A stretch of 64,000 nucleotides of DNA, taken from the NCBI GenBank assembly GCA_020746995.1, contig JAGPXD010000007.1:1674001-1738000 (forward strand). The letters run 5' to 3'. Under the pieces are notes generated by a model. The model saw only the letters and a program-made list of their open reading frames with translations, searched no databases and was not told where the DNA came from. The translations under genes were made by a program, and so were the position numbers. Position 1 is the stretch's first letter, and each line of letters begins with the position of its first letter. Below, piece by piece: positions 55,269-64,000 of this stretch. This stretch comes from Plectosphaerella cucumerina. Its lineage: Eukaryota > Ascomycota > Sordariomycetes > Glomerellales > Plectosphaerellaceae.

Positions 55269-56746
55269 GGTGGGCTGGCGATTGGGCGGGGTTGACCAGG
55301 CGTCGCTGGAGCCGTGCTTCGGGTTTCGCTGCGGGGGTCGGTCGGCCGGTCTATTGTTGGATGGAAGGACAGAACTCGTAGGCGAGACGACCTGGAGCTG
55401 GGTGATGTCGAATGTCACCGGTCGGGAGGGGAGACGCGGCCGCTATTGTCGTGTCATTGGACCCCGGAAATCAGATCTGGTTGGGGGAGGAAAGGTGGAC
55501 GGCCGGTTGGCGAAACGAGTGACGTGAGGCCAAGGATCCATCCGGTCAACGGGCGCCTTGCTCGGATTAGGTAAGTCACCGCCTGCCTTGGTCGCTTCGC
55601 CTCTCTCTATTCCCAGTCCTTCAACGGTGCGTGCTTCACTTCTCGAATCCGTGACAGACAAGAGGCACACACGCCAGTGCCTTGGAACTGAGCTTTGATA
55701 TCGTCATCACAGGTCAACTACTTGTAATCACATGGATGGAGTCGGGTTGCAGGTATGGGTATTCCATCGGCACACCGGCAACGGCCCCACGCTGCACCTC
55801 GGCCACTGGCAACTGGACACTGGACTATTACTCGTATATCTCCAGTGAGGCGCATTCAGTTTACTGAGTCGGAAATGGAGGCACACTGCGGCTTGAGGTT
55901 GGGTCACATAGCCCCGAGGCAAATAAACTCGCGGGTATGATAGACAGGACTACAGATCCCTTAGCAACAAGTCCAAAATCTCCCATCAGTTTCTTCGTCA
56001 CACCCAGTGGTCAGTCTACCGGCAGGTCCCTGAAGGTCCCTGAAGCCATGCCCTGTTAGGCAGACAAAAATGACCGGCAGATGCATGCAGTGAGCGACTC
56101 AAGCTCGATCAGAGCTGCTTTGCCAACTCATCTGCTCCAACCTTCCGTCTCACCACTTCAACCAGATGCATGCCGTCTTCCATCAATCACCACTGTGCCT
56201 CATCTTAGTCAATAGCAAGGCTGCCCGCAGCGTAATGCAGCTCCCCGGGAAACAGAAAGAACCCTCGGGATTCGTGCATCCCGCTCCAGTGTCTCCCCTC
56301 CCCTTAGCAAAGCTGTCCAGGCACCAACCTCCCCTCCCTGCATGCCGCATCCACGATAGGCCACTACTCGCCCCCCGCACCGCCAAGCCAGCGTCCCTCC
56401 AAGTACCGCTCTATCGGTGGGGTCGGGGAGCTCAGCCCTGCTTGTCCCCACGTCTTATCAAATCTTTGACTTTCTCAGACCTTCTACGCGACTTCCTCTG
56501 ACCGACCACCAGCCTTCTCAAAAGAGTCCAGCTCTTATTCTCTGATCCTACTCTTCACACTCAGGCCATTTTCCCACACTACACCATTCCCGACTGCTGT
56601 ACACCACAACAACCAATTCATTCCGCCATCTCCCCATTTCCGACGACTTGATACCCAGCAAGCATTGTCTGCGTAGCCGCGCGACCCCTCTTTCCATCCC
56701 ACCGACAGAGCTCCCTACAGCCGTCACCGAACCCCCCACGATCACA
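55269..56746. other. Divergent intergenic region between VPS24 and the p23 gene
   Basis: About 1.5 kb between two start codons; presumed promoters and leaders. The right end (56470-56740) is pyrimidine-rich like a 5' UTR. No gene or clear heat-shock element was found by eye. Confidence 0.6.
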
Positions 56747-57580
56747 ATGTCCACCACTGCCACTCCCGAGGGTGAGTCCTCCCCCCTTTCCCACTGCGCC
56801 CGACGCAGCGCACGCGAACAAGCTCCGAGTTGCTTCGCTTCAATCTCCATGACGTCAGCAAACTGACAATTCTCCAGTCCTCTGGGCCCAGCGCTCCAGC
56901 GCCACGGATGCTTCCAAGAACTTCGTCTACCTGACCATCACCGTCCCCGATGTCCCCGCCCCCAACCTGAAGCTCGACATCAAGCCCCAGGGCGTCTCCT
57001 TCGAGGGTCACTCCGACTCCCTGAAGCGGACGTACAAGCTCGACGTCGAGCTCTACGCCGAGATCGACCCCGCCGAGTCCAAGACCCTCCACACCGGCAA
57101 GAACATCCAGCTCAAGCTCCAGAAGAAGGAGCTCAAGGAGGAGTACTGGCCCCGCCTGCTCAAGGAGTCCAAGAAGGTCCACTACCTCAAGACCGACTTT
57201 GACAGGTGGGTCGACGAGGACGAGCAGGACGAGGCTCCCGAGGAGGACTTCTCCCAGTTCGGCGGCATGGGTGGCATGCCCGGCATGGGCGGTGGTACGT
57301 GACGCAATGCCCCCCTTCAACCCCCAAACCTCTCTGCGATCAATTTCAGTAGCTAACCAATCTCTCAACAGCTGGCGGCCCCGGTGGCGACTTCGGCGGC
57401 ATCGACTTCTCGAAGCTCGGCGCGGGCGGCATGGGAGGCATGGAGGGCCTCGGCGGCATGGGCGGCATGGACGAGGACGATGATGATGAGGATGAGGACG
57501 ACGACGAGATGCCCGCCCTCGAGGGCGACGACGACGCCTCCAAGAAGGCCGCCGACGCCCCCAAGGCTGCCGACAAGTAA
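56747..57580 (+). CDS. wos2: Hsp90 co-chaperone p23 (Wos2/Sba1)
   Basis: Exons 56747..56771, 56878..57294 and 57372..57580 give 216 aa. p23 binds the ATP-bound N-domains of Hsp90, slows ATP hydrolysis and stabilises client complexes. The CS fold is visible: VLWAQRSSATDASKNFVYL, TITVPDVPAP, FEGHSDSLKRTYKLDVEL and the family signature EEYWPRLLKESKKVHYLKTD followed by FDRWVDEDE. The tail is rich in Gly-Met repeats (GGMGGMPGMGG, MGGMEGLGGMGGM) and then acidic, as in fungal p23. The first exon is only 25 nt, encoding MSTTATPE plus one base; the introns are 106 and 77 nt. The gene is convergent with YRA1. Confidence 0.95.
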
Positions 57581-58280
57581 AGCCGCACACACACACCCGC
57601 GGAGAAAAGATCCGACGTCACGAAGTAATGAGAATAGGGGGGCCGGGAGTCTCGGGCGCGCGCGGCGAGAAGGCGGCCGTCCGCCCCCTCCGCCGCCGCC
57701 GCCCCATGTGCAAACAACGGTCTTGTCAAATGGAAATGCATCTTATTCGTCTCTTGTTGTGTAAACGACTCGGCCCGCCCACATGGGCTAGACTTCATTC
57801 AGTGCGAGACGGACGCGAGGCAGTCACGGCAGCAAGGGCCGCCGGCGAATGGAGCCAAGGCAAAAACGGCGCACTGGAACGGCGTCTTCTGGCGCAGCAG
57901 CCCCATGTGAATTGAACGATCCCCAAAAGACCCTGACGTGTGATTACATGCCAGTAACTCTTGAGACATGATGACCTGGAAGAGCAAGATAGTGCCACAC
58001 ATGCATGATGACTGTCAGTACGATTTACAAGAACACAATCATCACGACAGGTGATACTCATGCCAACGTTTCAGGATATTATATTTGTGAGAGGAATGCA
58101 GCCGTCAAGTGGCGAAACGAAACACCCCCTTCACCCTCTCTTTACGAGAAGACGCAGCCTTCCGAGGCTGCGGAAACAATCTGGTGACTTCCTAGCCCGA
58201 ATCCTCCCTTGCCCAACCAAATGCCATTACTCCGTTGCCCATGAAAATAACCTTGCGCGAAACCAGACGACGTCATCACT
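57581..58280. other. Convergent intergenic region between p23 and YRA1 genes
   Basis: 700 bp between stop codons, containing both 3' UTRs. A GC-rich stretch follows the p23 stop and becomes AT-richer to the right. Nothing else recognised. Confidence 0.6.
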
Positions 58281-59946
58281 TTACATGATCTCGTCCTCCA
58301 TGGAGGCGTCGCCGTTGCCGGTGGCGGCGGCAGGGGCGGCGGTGCCGGTAGTGGTGTTCTCGTTGGTGGCCGGGGCACCGGTGAAGTAGTCAGCCATCTC
58401 AGAGTCGAGCTCCTCGGCCGTCTTCTTCACGGGGCGACCGGTGCGACCGCCGCCGCGGGTGCCCTTCTTGCCACGGCCACTGGCGCCAGCGCCCTTGGCC
58501 TCGTTGGTCTTGCGGGCAGCAGCCGACTTGGGCTGGGCCTTGGGCTGGGAGGTGCGCTCAGCCAGAGTCTTGGTGACGGGGATCACGCTGGCAGCCTGCG
58601 AGGCGTTGACAACGATCTCGATCTTGATGCAAATGTTAGTGATGGGAGGATCTCAAGTAGTGGCTGCGCGTCTTACCTTGATGGGGCGTCCATCGACGAG
58701 GAGGCCATTCAGCTTCTGGAAGGCCTTGCTAGCTCCGTCCGGCTTGCTGAAGATGACGTTGGCGATGCCACGGCTGACCGAGTTGGGGCCGTAGGAAACC
58801 TCGACCTTCTTGATGGAGCCAACGGCCTGGGCGAAGTATTCCTGAATTGAAGTTAGTCTTCCGACAGAGGTAGTGTCTTCGTGAAACCACGGAAAGCGCG
58901 TCTCGGGTGTGTCGAGGTCGAAAAAGCAGAGGTCCAACAGCGAGCAGAGCAGTGAGCTTCAGGTTCAGAGGAGCTCCATGCCTCGGTCCCATCCTTCCGC
59001 GCGCCAGTATCTTCGAGCATTGTGCCGTCTCGTAACCGTCGCCCCCGAGGGCCCAAGTAGGAGTCTGTCAACTCTCAAATCCGTCCAGCACGGGTCTCTG
59101 CTGCGGGGCAGGTACCCCGTGCACATAGCAGCAGCTGCACAACACTGCTTTGCTATCTCAACATGCGTCTAGTCACCCCGCCGACTGCGCTGTTGCTGTT
59201 GCTCACTGCTTGCTCGCCGGAAGCTACCGTTCCAAGCCGCAATCTGTCGCGAAAAATGAAGCCTTCAAGCCACGCTGGTGGGTACGCTCGAATCGAAATG
59301 CAGCCAACGTCCGTGTTTTCAGTCGACGCCATCAAGTTGCTCGATGCTGACCAGGCAACGGCAGTTGATGTCTGGCGCGACAGGACGTGCTCGACTTCCG
59401 CTCATCGCACCATATTCCAGGATTGCGGAGGGAAGGAGACTTGCGGTGCTTCGAGTAGCCTCTGCGAGTTTCCGGGTGGCGCTCGATGGCAACCAGTCAA
59501 GGACTCGCCATGCCTCGACGGGCCATGTCGATGGTTTCGTATACGCCGAGAGAGATGGAGCGCGAAGGGGAGGTGATGCCGAATCAAGCCGAAGGCAGCT
59601 TAGCTGCAACATACCTTGATCTGTTGCTCGTTCACATCCTTGGGCTGGAAAGGGGTGTCAGTCTGGTTGAATGACGGCGGACGGGGAAGCGACTGCCAGC
59701 AGATAAACGTACCAGGTTGCTCACGATGATCTTGCTGTCGCCAGTGTGAGGGGTCGCCTTTGATGCGGCGGGCTTGTTGGCCGCTGTGCGCGCGTTCTTC
59801 GATGTCTTCTGAACACCGCCGACGGGCGCAGTAGCAGTGGGACGGCCGTTGCCGGGAGTCTGGCGCTGGCTGCGACGGCGAGGACCGGCAGAGCGACGAC
59901 GGGTCGATAGGATGTCGTCAAGAGACTGGTCGAGCTTTCCAGACAT
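58281..59946 (-). CDS. YRA1: mRNA export adaptor Yra1/ALY (THO/TREX-associated RRM protein)
   Basis: Exons 59946..59713, 59644..59615, 58841..58677 and 58622..58281 give 256 aa. Yra1/ALY is loaded on mRNA with Sub2/UAP56 and hands it to the Mex67-Mtr2 exporter. The N-terminal KLDQSLDDILSTRR is the UAP56-binding motif, followed by an Arg-rich region. The RRM runs from SKIIVSNL through RGIANVIF (RNP1) to DGRPIKIEIVV. A Gly/Arg/Lys-rich region (KKGTRGGGRTGRP) precedes the C-terminal conserved box TAEELDSEMADYF. Exon 2 is only 30 nt (PKDVNEQQIK). Intron 2 is 773 nt (59614-58842), over ten times the usual size here, and interrupts the RRM between QQIK and EYF. This recalls the long autoregulatory intron of yeast YRA1. 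Confidence 0.95.
58842..59614 (-). other. 773-nt intron of the Yra1/ALY gene
   Basis: Donor GTATGT at 59614, acceptor TTCAG ending at 58842, with an ACTAACTT branch-like sequence 16 nt or so before the acceptor. Other coding introns in the window are mostly 50-145 nt. Short open frames inside lack motifs. The intron could hold regulatory RNA structure or a nested RNA, but none is identified. Confidence 0.85.
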
Positions 59947-61259
59947 TTTGATGTTGATGCTTAGCGCGGTTGAGGTCTTGTGTGTTTGTTTGGGGGAGGG
60001 TGGAGGGTTTCGCGTTTGGCTGCCTTTGGTCGACAGTCGGGTGGTCTACAAAGGTCGCGGGAATGGATGCGACAGCGAATTAAGTAGTTATGATGGTAAA
60101 GGAAGGTGGCAGAATCGAAAGAGGCTTCGCAGCTTTATCCTCGAGAGTGTAGAGGATGGAAGTTTTGCGGTGCGATGTTGGTTGGGCTGGTCTGTTGATG
60201 AAGTTGGTGGATGGGAAGGTGGAAGCAGGCAGAAGAAGCGGGTTGGAAAAGGCGACGGGAAAGGAGTCAGGAGTCGCCTGGTTTGCCTCCGAGGCAGTTT
60301 CTGCCTGGGGGACCGCAACGCGCCTGACAGCCCAAACAAGGACCGCTCGGGGGCGCGGCGCGCGGCGCTAAGCCCATTATGGACGAGCCCCTTGGACTTC
60401 AGCATGCGCCACAATGCATTGAAGCTTCGGCCTCACCGGGACTCAAAGGGGCGCGCGACGAGAAGAAGCAAACAATGGGCAGTTTCTCTTTCATCCAGCA
60501 GCATACCTGGCTAGGAGGGAGGAAGAGTTGAGGGCATCTCCCAAGATTACTGCGCGCTTCGCCGGCCTCGGCACCCGTCAATTGACAGTAGAGCTCATTT
60601 CTTGGCGACTGCTGGCTGGCCACGGCATGCGGAGAGCTGATCTGGCACGCAGTCTAAAGTCTGTTTAGAAACAAGCCCTGACTGAGCTTATAGTACGGTT
60701 ATCTTCCTGCCGGGGCACTTATGTATGGATATGACTGTTGTTGATTTGACTTCTGCCGGGCCGCTGTTGACATGTCTCCGGGCTCTCCTTTGCAAGGCTC
60801 TCGACATCGGGCGAGAAGTAGTTTGGATGTTGGCACGACTGGTGATCCAGGGACGCGGTGCAAAGTCTCGCGATGGTCTCTCAGCTGCACCCGATGGTCT
60901 CCTCTCCAGCGACAGAAGCAGTTGAAAACCAGGAAGCGGGTATTCACGTCGGCTGACCGAGGCAGGGGGTATTGGTTTCATTTGCCAGGGCCAATCCATG
61001 CGAGGCGCTCTCTGTTTGCTCCTTCAAGTGACCGAATTCGGCCCCTCCAGTATCGAGTGCCACCTCTAGCTGGCATCGCCGGCTCCATTCAGGGCTTCCC
61101 AGCGCAACTTCATCAGGTCCGGCCGCGGCTTGCTGCAGACACCGATCTGCCGCGCAACTTCAAGTGACCCATCTGTGTTTTCGGTTCCATGCGTCGGGGT
61201 ATCATACATTCCGGCTTTCTTCTTCTTCTTTATTGCTTCCAGTCTCGGGGCGTCGACGT
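59947..61259. other. Intergenic region between YRA1 start and OST4 stop
   Basis: 1.3 kb between two minus-strand genes. The part next to 59947 is presumably the YRA1 promoter and leader. Overlapping frames have no motifs. No RNA gene recognised. Confidence 0.6.
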
Positions 61260-61403
61260 TCAGGCTGCGACCTTGGCAGGTTTCGTCTGGATCTTGGTTG
61301 CCGTCTTGGCGTTCACCTCGAGGTAGTGGTAGACGACGATCAAGACCATGGCAGAGGATCCAAGGAAAATCGCCAATCGATACAGCTCTCCGTCGGAAAT
61401 CAT
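61260..61403 (-). CDS. OST4: Oligosaccharyltransferase subunit Ost4
   Basis: A 47-aa single-exon protein: MISDGELYRLAIFLGSSAMV followed by LIVVYHYLEVNAKTATK and a short Lys/Ala-rich tail. Ost4 is a one-span membrane miniprotein that stabilises Stt3 and links Ost3/Ost6 to the ER oligosaccharyltransferase for N-glycosylation. The MISD start, the hydrophobic span (about 8-26) and YHYLEV match the family closely. Upstream, a donor GTAAGT at 61546 and an acceptor CACAG ending at 61414 suggest a 133-nt 5' UTR intron ending 10 nt before the ATG. It is divergent from the Tma46 gene. Confidence 0.92.
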   Translation of the reverse strand: MISDGELYRLAIFLGSSAMVLIVVYHYLEVNAKTATKIQTKPAKVAA

Positions 61404-62029
61404 GCTGGGCCAGCTGTGAAGGTTGCGAGGGTTGAAGTGTTCGGTGGCAGACTACAAGTGCCTGGTATTCAGAAGACAGCTGTCCGCAGCGCCGGTTAGG
61501 GAACTGTCCTCACAGCATATCTTTCGGGAATGCAGAAGAAACTTACAACGATATCCCAATGGCTTCAACCTCAATTCAGTATCGAAAGGCTGTCTTGCGT
61601 GTTTGGTTGGCTCTGCCGCGGAGTTGCAGTAGGTATGGACAGATAGTGCGTAGGTAGAATCAACGGCCACAATGCGACTGGAGCTCTGGAGGTCACCCTG
61701 TCCAAGTCAGGTACATCGCGCTTCCAGCATCCCAGGGCATGGACCGTGCACACACCGCCCACCAGACCCGCCACTTACCACCCCGCGAAACACGTGACCA
61801 AACGTGACTTCATTCTCGATTTCTCCAGCTTCTACCAAACCGGTACCGAGAAATTCCACTTTCCTTCGAGGTCATCCACCCCAGCTCGAAAGGTTGCCGT
61901 GGAAGGTCCAGGGCGCGACACCCATCGCTCCAGCATTCGAAAAATACATCCAAACCGCCTCGGCGAACCGAACTTGTGTCGCCCATCGATTTTGTACACA
62001 TCCGCCTCCCACACGACAACCCCGCCATC
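61404..62029. other. Divergent region between OST4 and TMA46
   Basis: 626 bp between start codons. It includes the probable OST4 5' UTR intron (61546-61414) and the leader of TMA46, with an in-frame ATG at 61976 that is probably untranslated. Confidence 0.6.
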
Positions 62030-63174
62030 ATGCCGCCGAAGAAGGGGGAAAAGATCAAGCCGGCCGCCCAAAAGGCGGTCTCGGACAAGACCTTCGGCAT
62101 GAAGAACAAGAAGGGCGGTGCCGCTCAGAAACAGATTGCGCAGCTTAGCGCAATGGCAAAATCGGGTGGCACCCCGGAGCAGAAGCGCAAGGAGGCCGAG
62201 AAGCTCCAGAGGGAGAAGGAGAAGAAGGCCGCCGAGGATGCCAAGCGCGATATCGAGGCTCTGATGAACAAGCCTGCCCAGATCCAGAAGGTTCCATTCG
62301 GCGTCGACCCCAAGACTGTCGTCTGTATCTTCTTCAAGAAGGGCGACTGTGAGAAGGGCAAGAAGTGCAAGTTCTCTCACAACCTCGAGGACGAGCGCAA
62401 GGTCGAAAAGAGGAGTCTGTACACCGATACCAGGGGAGAAGAGGAGGAGAAGAAGAAGGCGGAAACTTCGGCAGAGTGGGACGAGGAAAAGCTGAGGTCC
62501 GTCGTTCTCTCCAAGAAGGGCAACCAGAAGACCACGACGGACAAGGTCTGCAAGTTCTTCATCGAGGCCATCGAAGACGGCAAGTATGGATGGTTCTGGG
62601 TTTGCCCCAACGGCGCCGACAAGTGCATGTACAAGCACGCCTTGCCACCTGGGTATGTTCTCCCACCGTTCCCCCCTCGCCCTCCTGCCGCACCACTGAC
62701 GCCCGGCCCAGTTTCGTCCTCAAGACAAAGGAGCAGCGCGCTGCCGAAAAGGCTCTCATGGACAAGTCTCCGCTCAAGACCCTTACCCTCGAAGACTTCC
62801 TGGAGTCGGAGCGCCACAAGCTCACCGGCACCCTCACCCCCGTCAACCCGGAGACCTTTGCCAAGTGGAAGAAGGACAGGCTGGACAAGAAGGCGGCCGA
62901 GGAGCAGGCCAAGAAGGCCAAGGACGCGACTGGTCGTGCGCTGTTCGAGAGCGGCAACTGGCGGGCAGAGGACTCAGAGGCAGATTCGGACGAGGATTCG
63001 GACGACAACAACGACGATGGAGATGTGTGGAACTTGGAGAAGCTTCGCAAGGAGACCGAGGCTGCTCGCCAAGCGAAGGAAGAGCAGCGCCTGTTGGCCC
63101 TCCACGGTGGTCCAGCTGCGGCCGAGTCCTCCGGAACACCAAACGATGCCAGCGACGAGCCGTCTGGTTCTTGA
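62030..63174 (+). CDS. TMA46: CCCH zinc-finger protein Tma46/ZC3H15 (DRG-family regulatory protein 1)
   Basis: Exons 62030..62652 and 62712..63174 give 361 aa; the 59-nt intron restores LPPGFVLKTKEQR. Tma46/DFRP1 binds and stabilises the GTPase Rbg1/DRG1 and associates with translating ribosomes. MPPKKGEKIKPAAQKAVSDK and a Lys-rich helix lead to the first CCCH finger (CIFFKKGDCEKGKKCKFSH) and the second (CKFFIE...VCPNGADKCMYKH). The DFRP domain follows: LKTLTLEDFLESERHKL, LTPVNPETFAKWKKDR, then an acidic Asp-rich stretch and DVWNLEKLRKE. I chose ATG 62030 because family similarity begins there; 61976 would add 18 residues. Confidence 0.95.
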
Positions 63175-63501
63175 GAAAAGGGCATGGTCCAAGATGTTAC
63201 CTAGCAAACGGTCCACCCAAAGCCTCCAGCACCCGCACCAGGCCAAGTCCGAGCACTCGTCCCGACGAGTTTCCCACGGCGGCCCAGGGCGTAGCACCGG
63301 CAGCTTAGGACGGCGGCCCATCCTCCGCCTGGAAATGAAGTATGACTACCATTCGCCAGCGTCAATCGGCGCCTCCCCTTCAGGCGCATTACGAATAGGC
63401 GTCCCGTCACGTCGCAACGAACAGTCAACAAGTATGCAAACACTCTCGATGTAGCTTATCATGTGCGACTACAGGCCGCCCTCATACCTCGATTGCGGCC
63501 G
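63175..63501. other. Convergent intergenic region
   Basis: 327 bp between the stops of TMA46 and the SDR gene, holding both 3' UTRs. No further element recognised. Confidence 0.55.
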
Positions 63502-63961
63502 TCAGAACTTCTCGACCCAAGGGCGAAGATCGATCTCCTGCGTGAAACCAGACCTATGCTGTGTGTGCAGATGCCAGTAATCCTCCGCGATCTTGTACAG
63601 AAAGTTAGCAACTCATGAGTCGACAGAGGCTCTTTAGGGGTGCACATGACATACCTGCTCAGGCTTGATCTTGCCGTCTTCAGCGCCGTTGTTGAACACG
63701 CTGCCCTTTCCCCAGGGCGTGTCGATCCCACCGTCGATGATGGCATGAGCAACATGGACGCCCTGAGGGTGGAACTCGCGGGACAGTGATTGCGTCAGCC
63801 CTCGCAGAGCGAACTTGGCCGCGGCGAAGTGTCCAAAATTGGACGAGCCCCTGACCGAAGCCGTGGCACCAGTGACGAGGATCGTCGGGGGGTGCTGTGA
63901 CTCCTTGACAGACTCGAGCAGCAGAGGCAGCGTCTTCTGAGCAAAGACGAAGAAGCCATGT
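63502..63961 (-). CDS. SDR-fold oxidoreductase-like protein, 3' part
   Basis: Two 3' exons are visible: 63961..63655 and 63591..63502, with a 63-nt intron; the rest lies beyond the window. The visible part begins HGFFVFAQKTLPLLLES and includes ILVTGATASVRGSSNFGHFA followed by AAKFALRGLTQSLSREFHP, then VHVAHAIIDGGIDTPWGKG and a C-terminal LRPWVEKF. This is the second half of a short-chain dehydrogenase/reductase. In the YxxxK position it has FAAAK, so the catalytic Tyr is replaced by Phe while Lys is kept. The substrate is unknown. The acceptor at 63962 is inferred; the upstream 39 bases to the edge read as intron. Confidence 0.82.
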
Positions 63962-64000
63962 CTGTTTGTCCTTCATCAGCAGGGGGTTACAGAACTCTCC

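Overview
The window is nuclear DNA of a filamentous ascomycete, most likely a Sordariomycete. Introns are short (about 50-70 nt) with GT-AG ends and CTRAC-like branch sites. Coding sequence is GC-rich at third positions, intergenic DNA is also GC-rich, and every recognisable protein is a fungal housekeeping or Pezizomycotina-type protein. I do not assign a species. Exon structures were read by hand from splice signals, frame and protein-family continuity. No transcripts or database searches were available.

Layout. 1-12 kb is a compact housekeeping block: the 5' end of an unrecognised gene (-), a mitochondrial PP2C/PDH phosphatase (+), the PRPP synthetase Prs5 (-, with a 5-nt microexon), RNA polymerase III subunit Rpc17 (+), an atypical Rho-like GTPase (-), the tRNA pseudouridine synthase Pus3 (+) and the GPI-GlcNAc-transferase subunit PIG-H (-). 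12-23 kb holds two large genes, a PARP-ubiquitin-E2 fusion (+) and a 1646-aa WD-repeat protein with a proline/serine-rich tail (-). 22.7-30.6 kb is a gene desert. 30.6-39.3 kb carries an MFS anion permease (-), a Rei1-like zinc-finger protein (+), a 37-nt guanine homopolymer and a small conserved-looking protein (-) with a TATA box and an upstream cluster of 13 AGGGG elements. 39.3-50.5 kb is a second desert of 11 kb. 50.5-53.1 kb has an unrecognised protein and a putatively secreted isochorismatase-like hydrolase (both -). 54.5-64 kb is again housekeeping: ESCRT-III Vps24 (-), Hsp90 co-chaperone p23 (+), mRNA export adaptor Yra1/ALY (-, with a 773-nt intron), the 47-aa oligosaccharyltransferase subunit Ost4 (-), the CCCH protein Tma46/ZC3H15 (+) and a partial SDR-fold enzyme (-).

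There is no sign of a biosynthetic gene cluster, transposon, CRISPR array, rRNA or tRNA gene. The genes serve unrelated core functions: nucleotide supply, Pol III transcription, tRNA modification, glycosylation/GPI anchors, mRNA export, endosomal sorting and chaperone work. Their arrangement is mostly convergent and divergent pairs, not operon-like series. The most distinctive points are the long Yra1 intron at the site where I recall the yeast YRA1 autoregulatory intron, the 5-nt Prs5 microexon, the PARP-E2 fusion, a possible second (mitochondrial) start of Pus3, the degenerate Rho-like GTPase and the two large GC-rich deserts.
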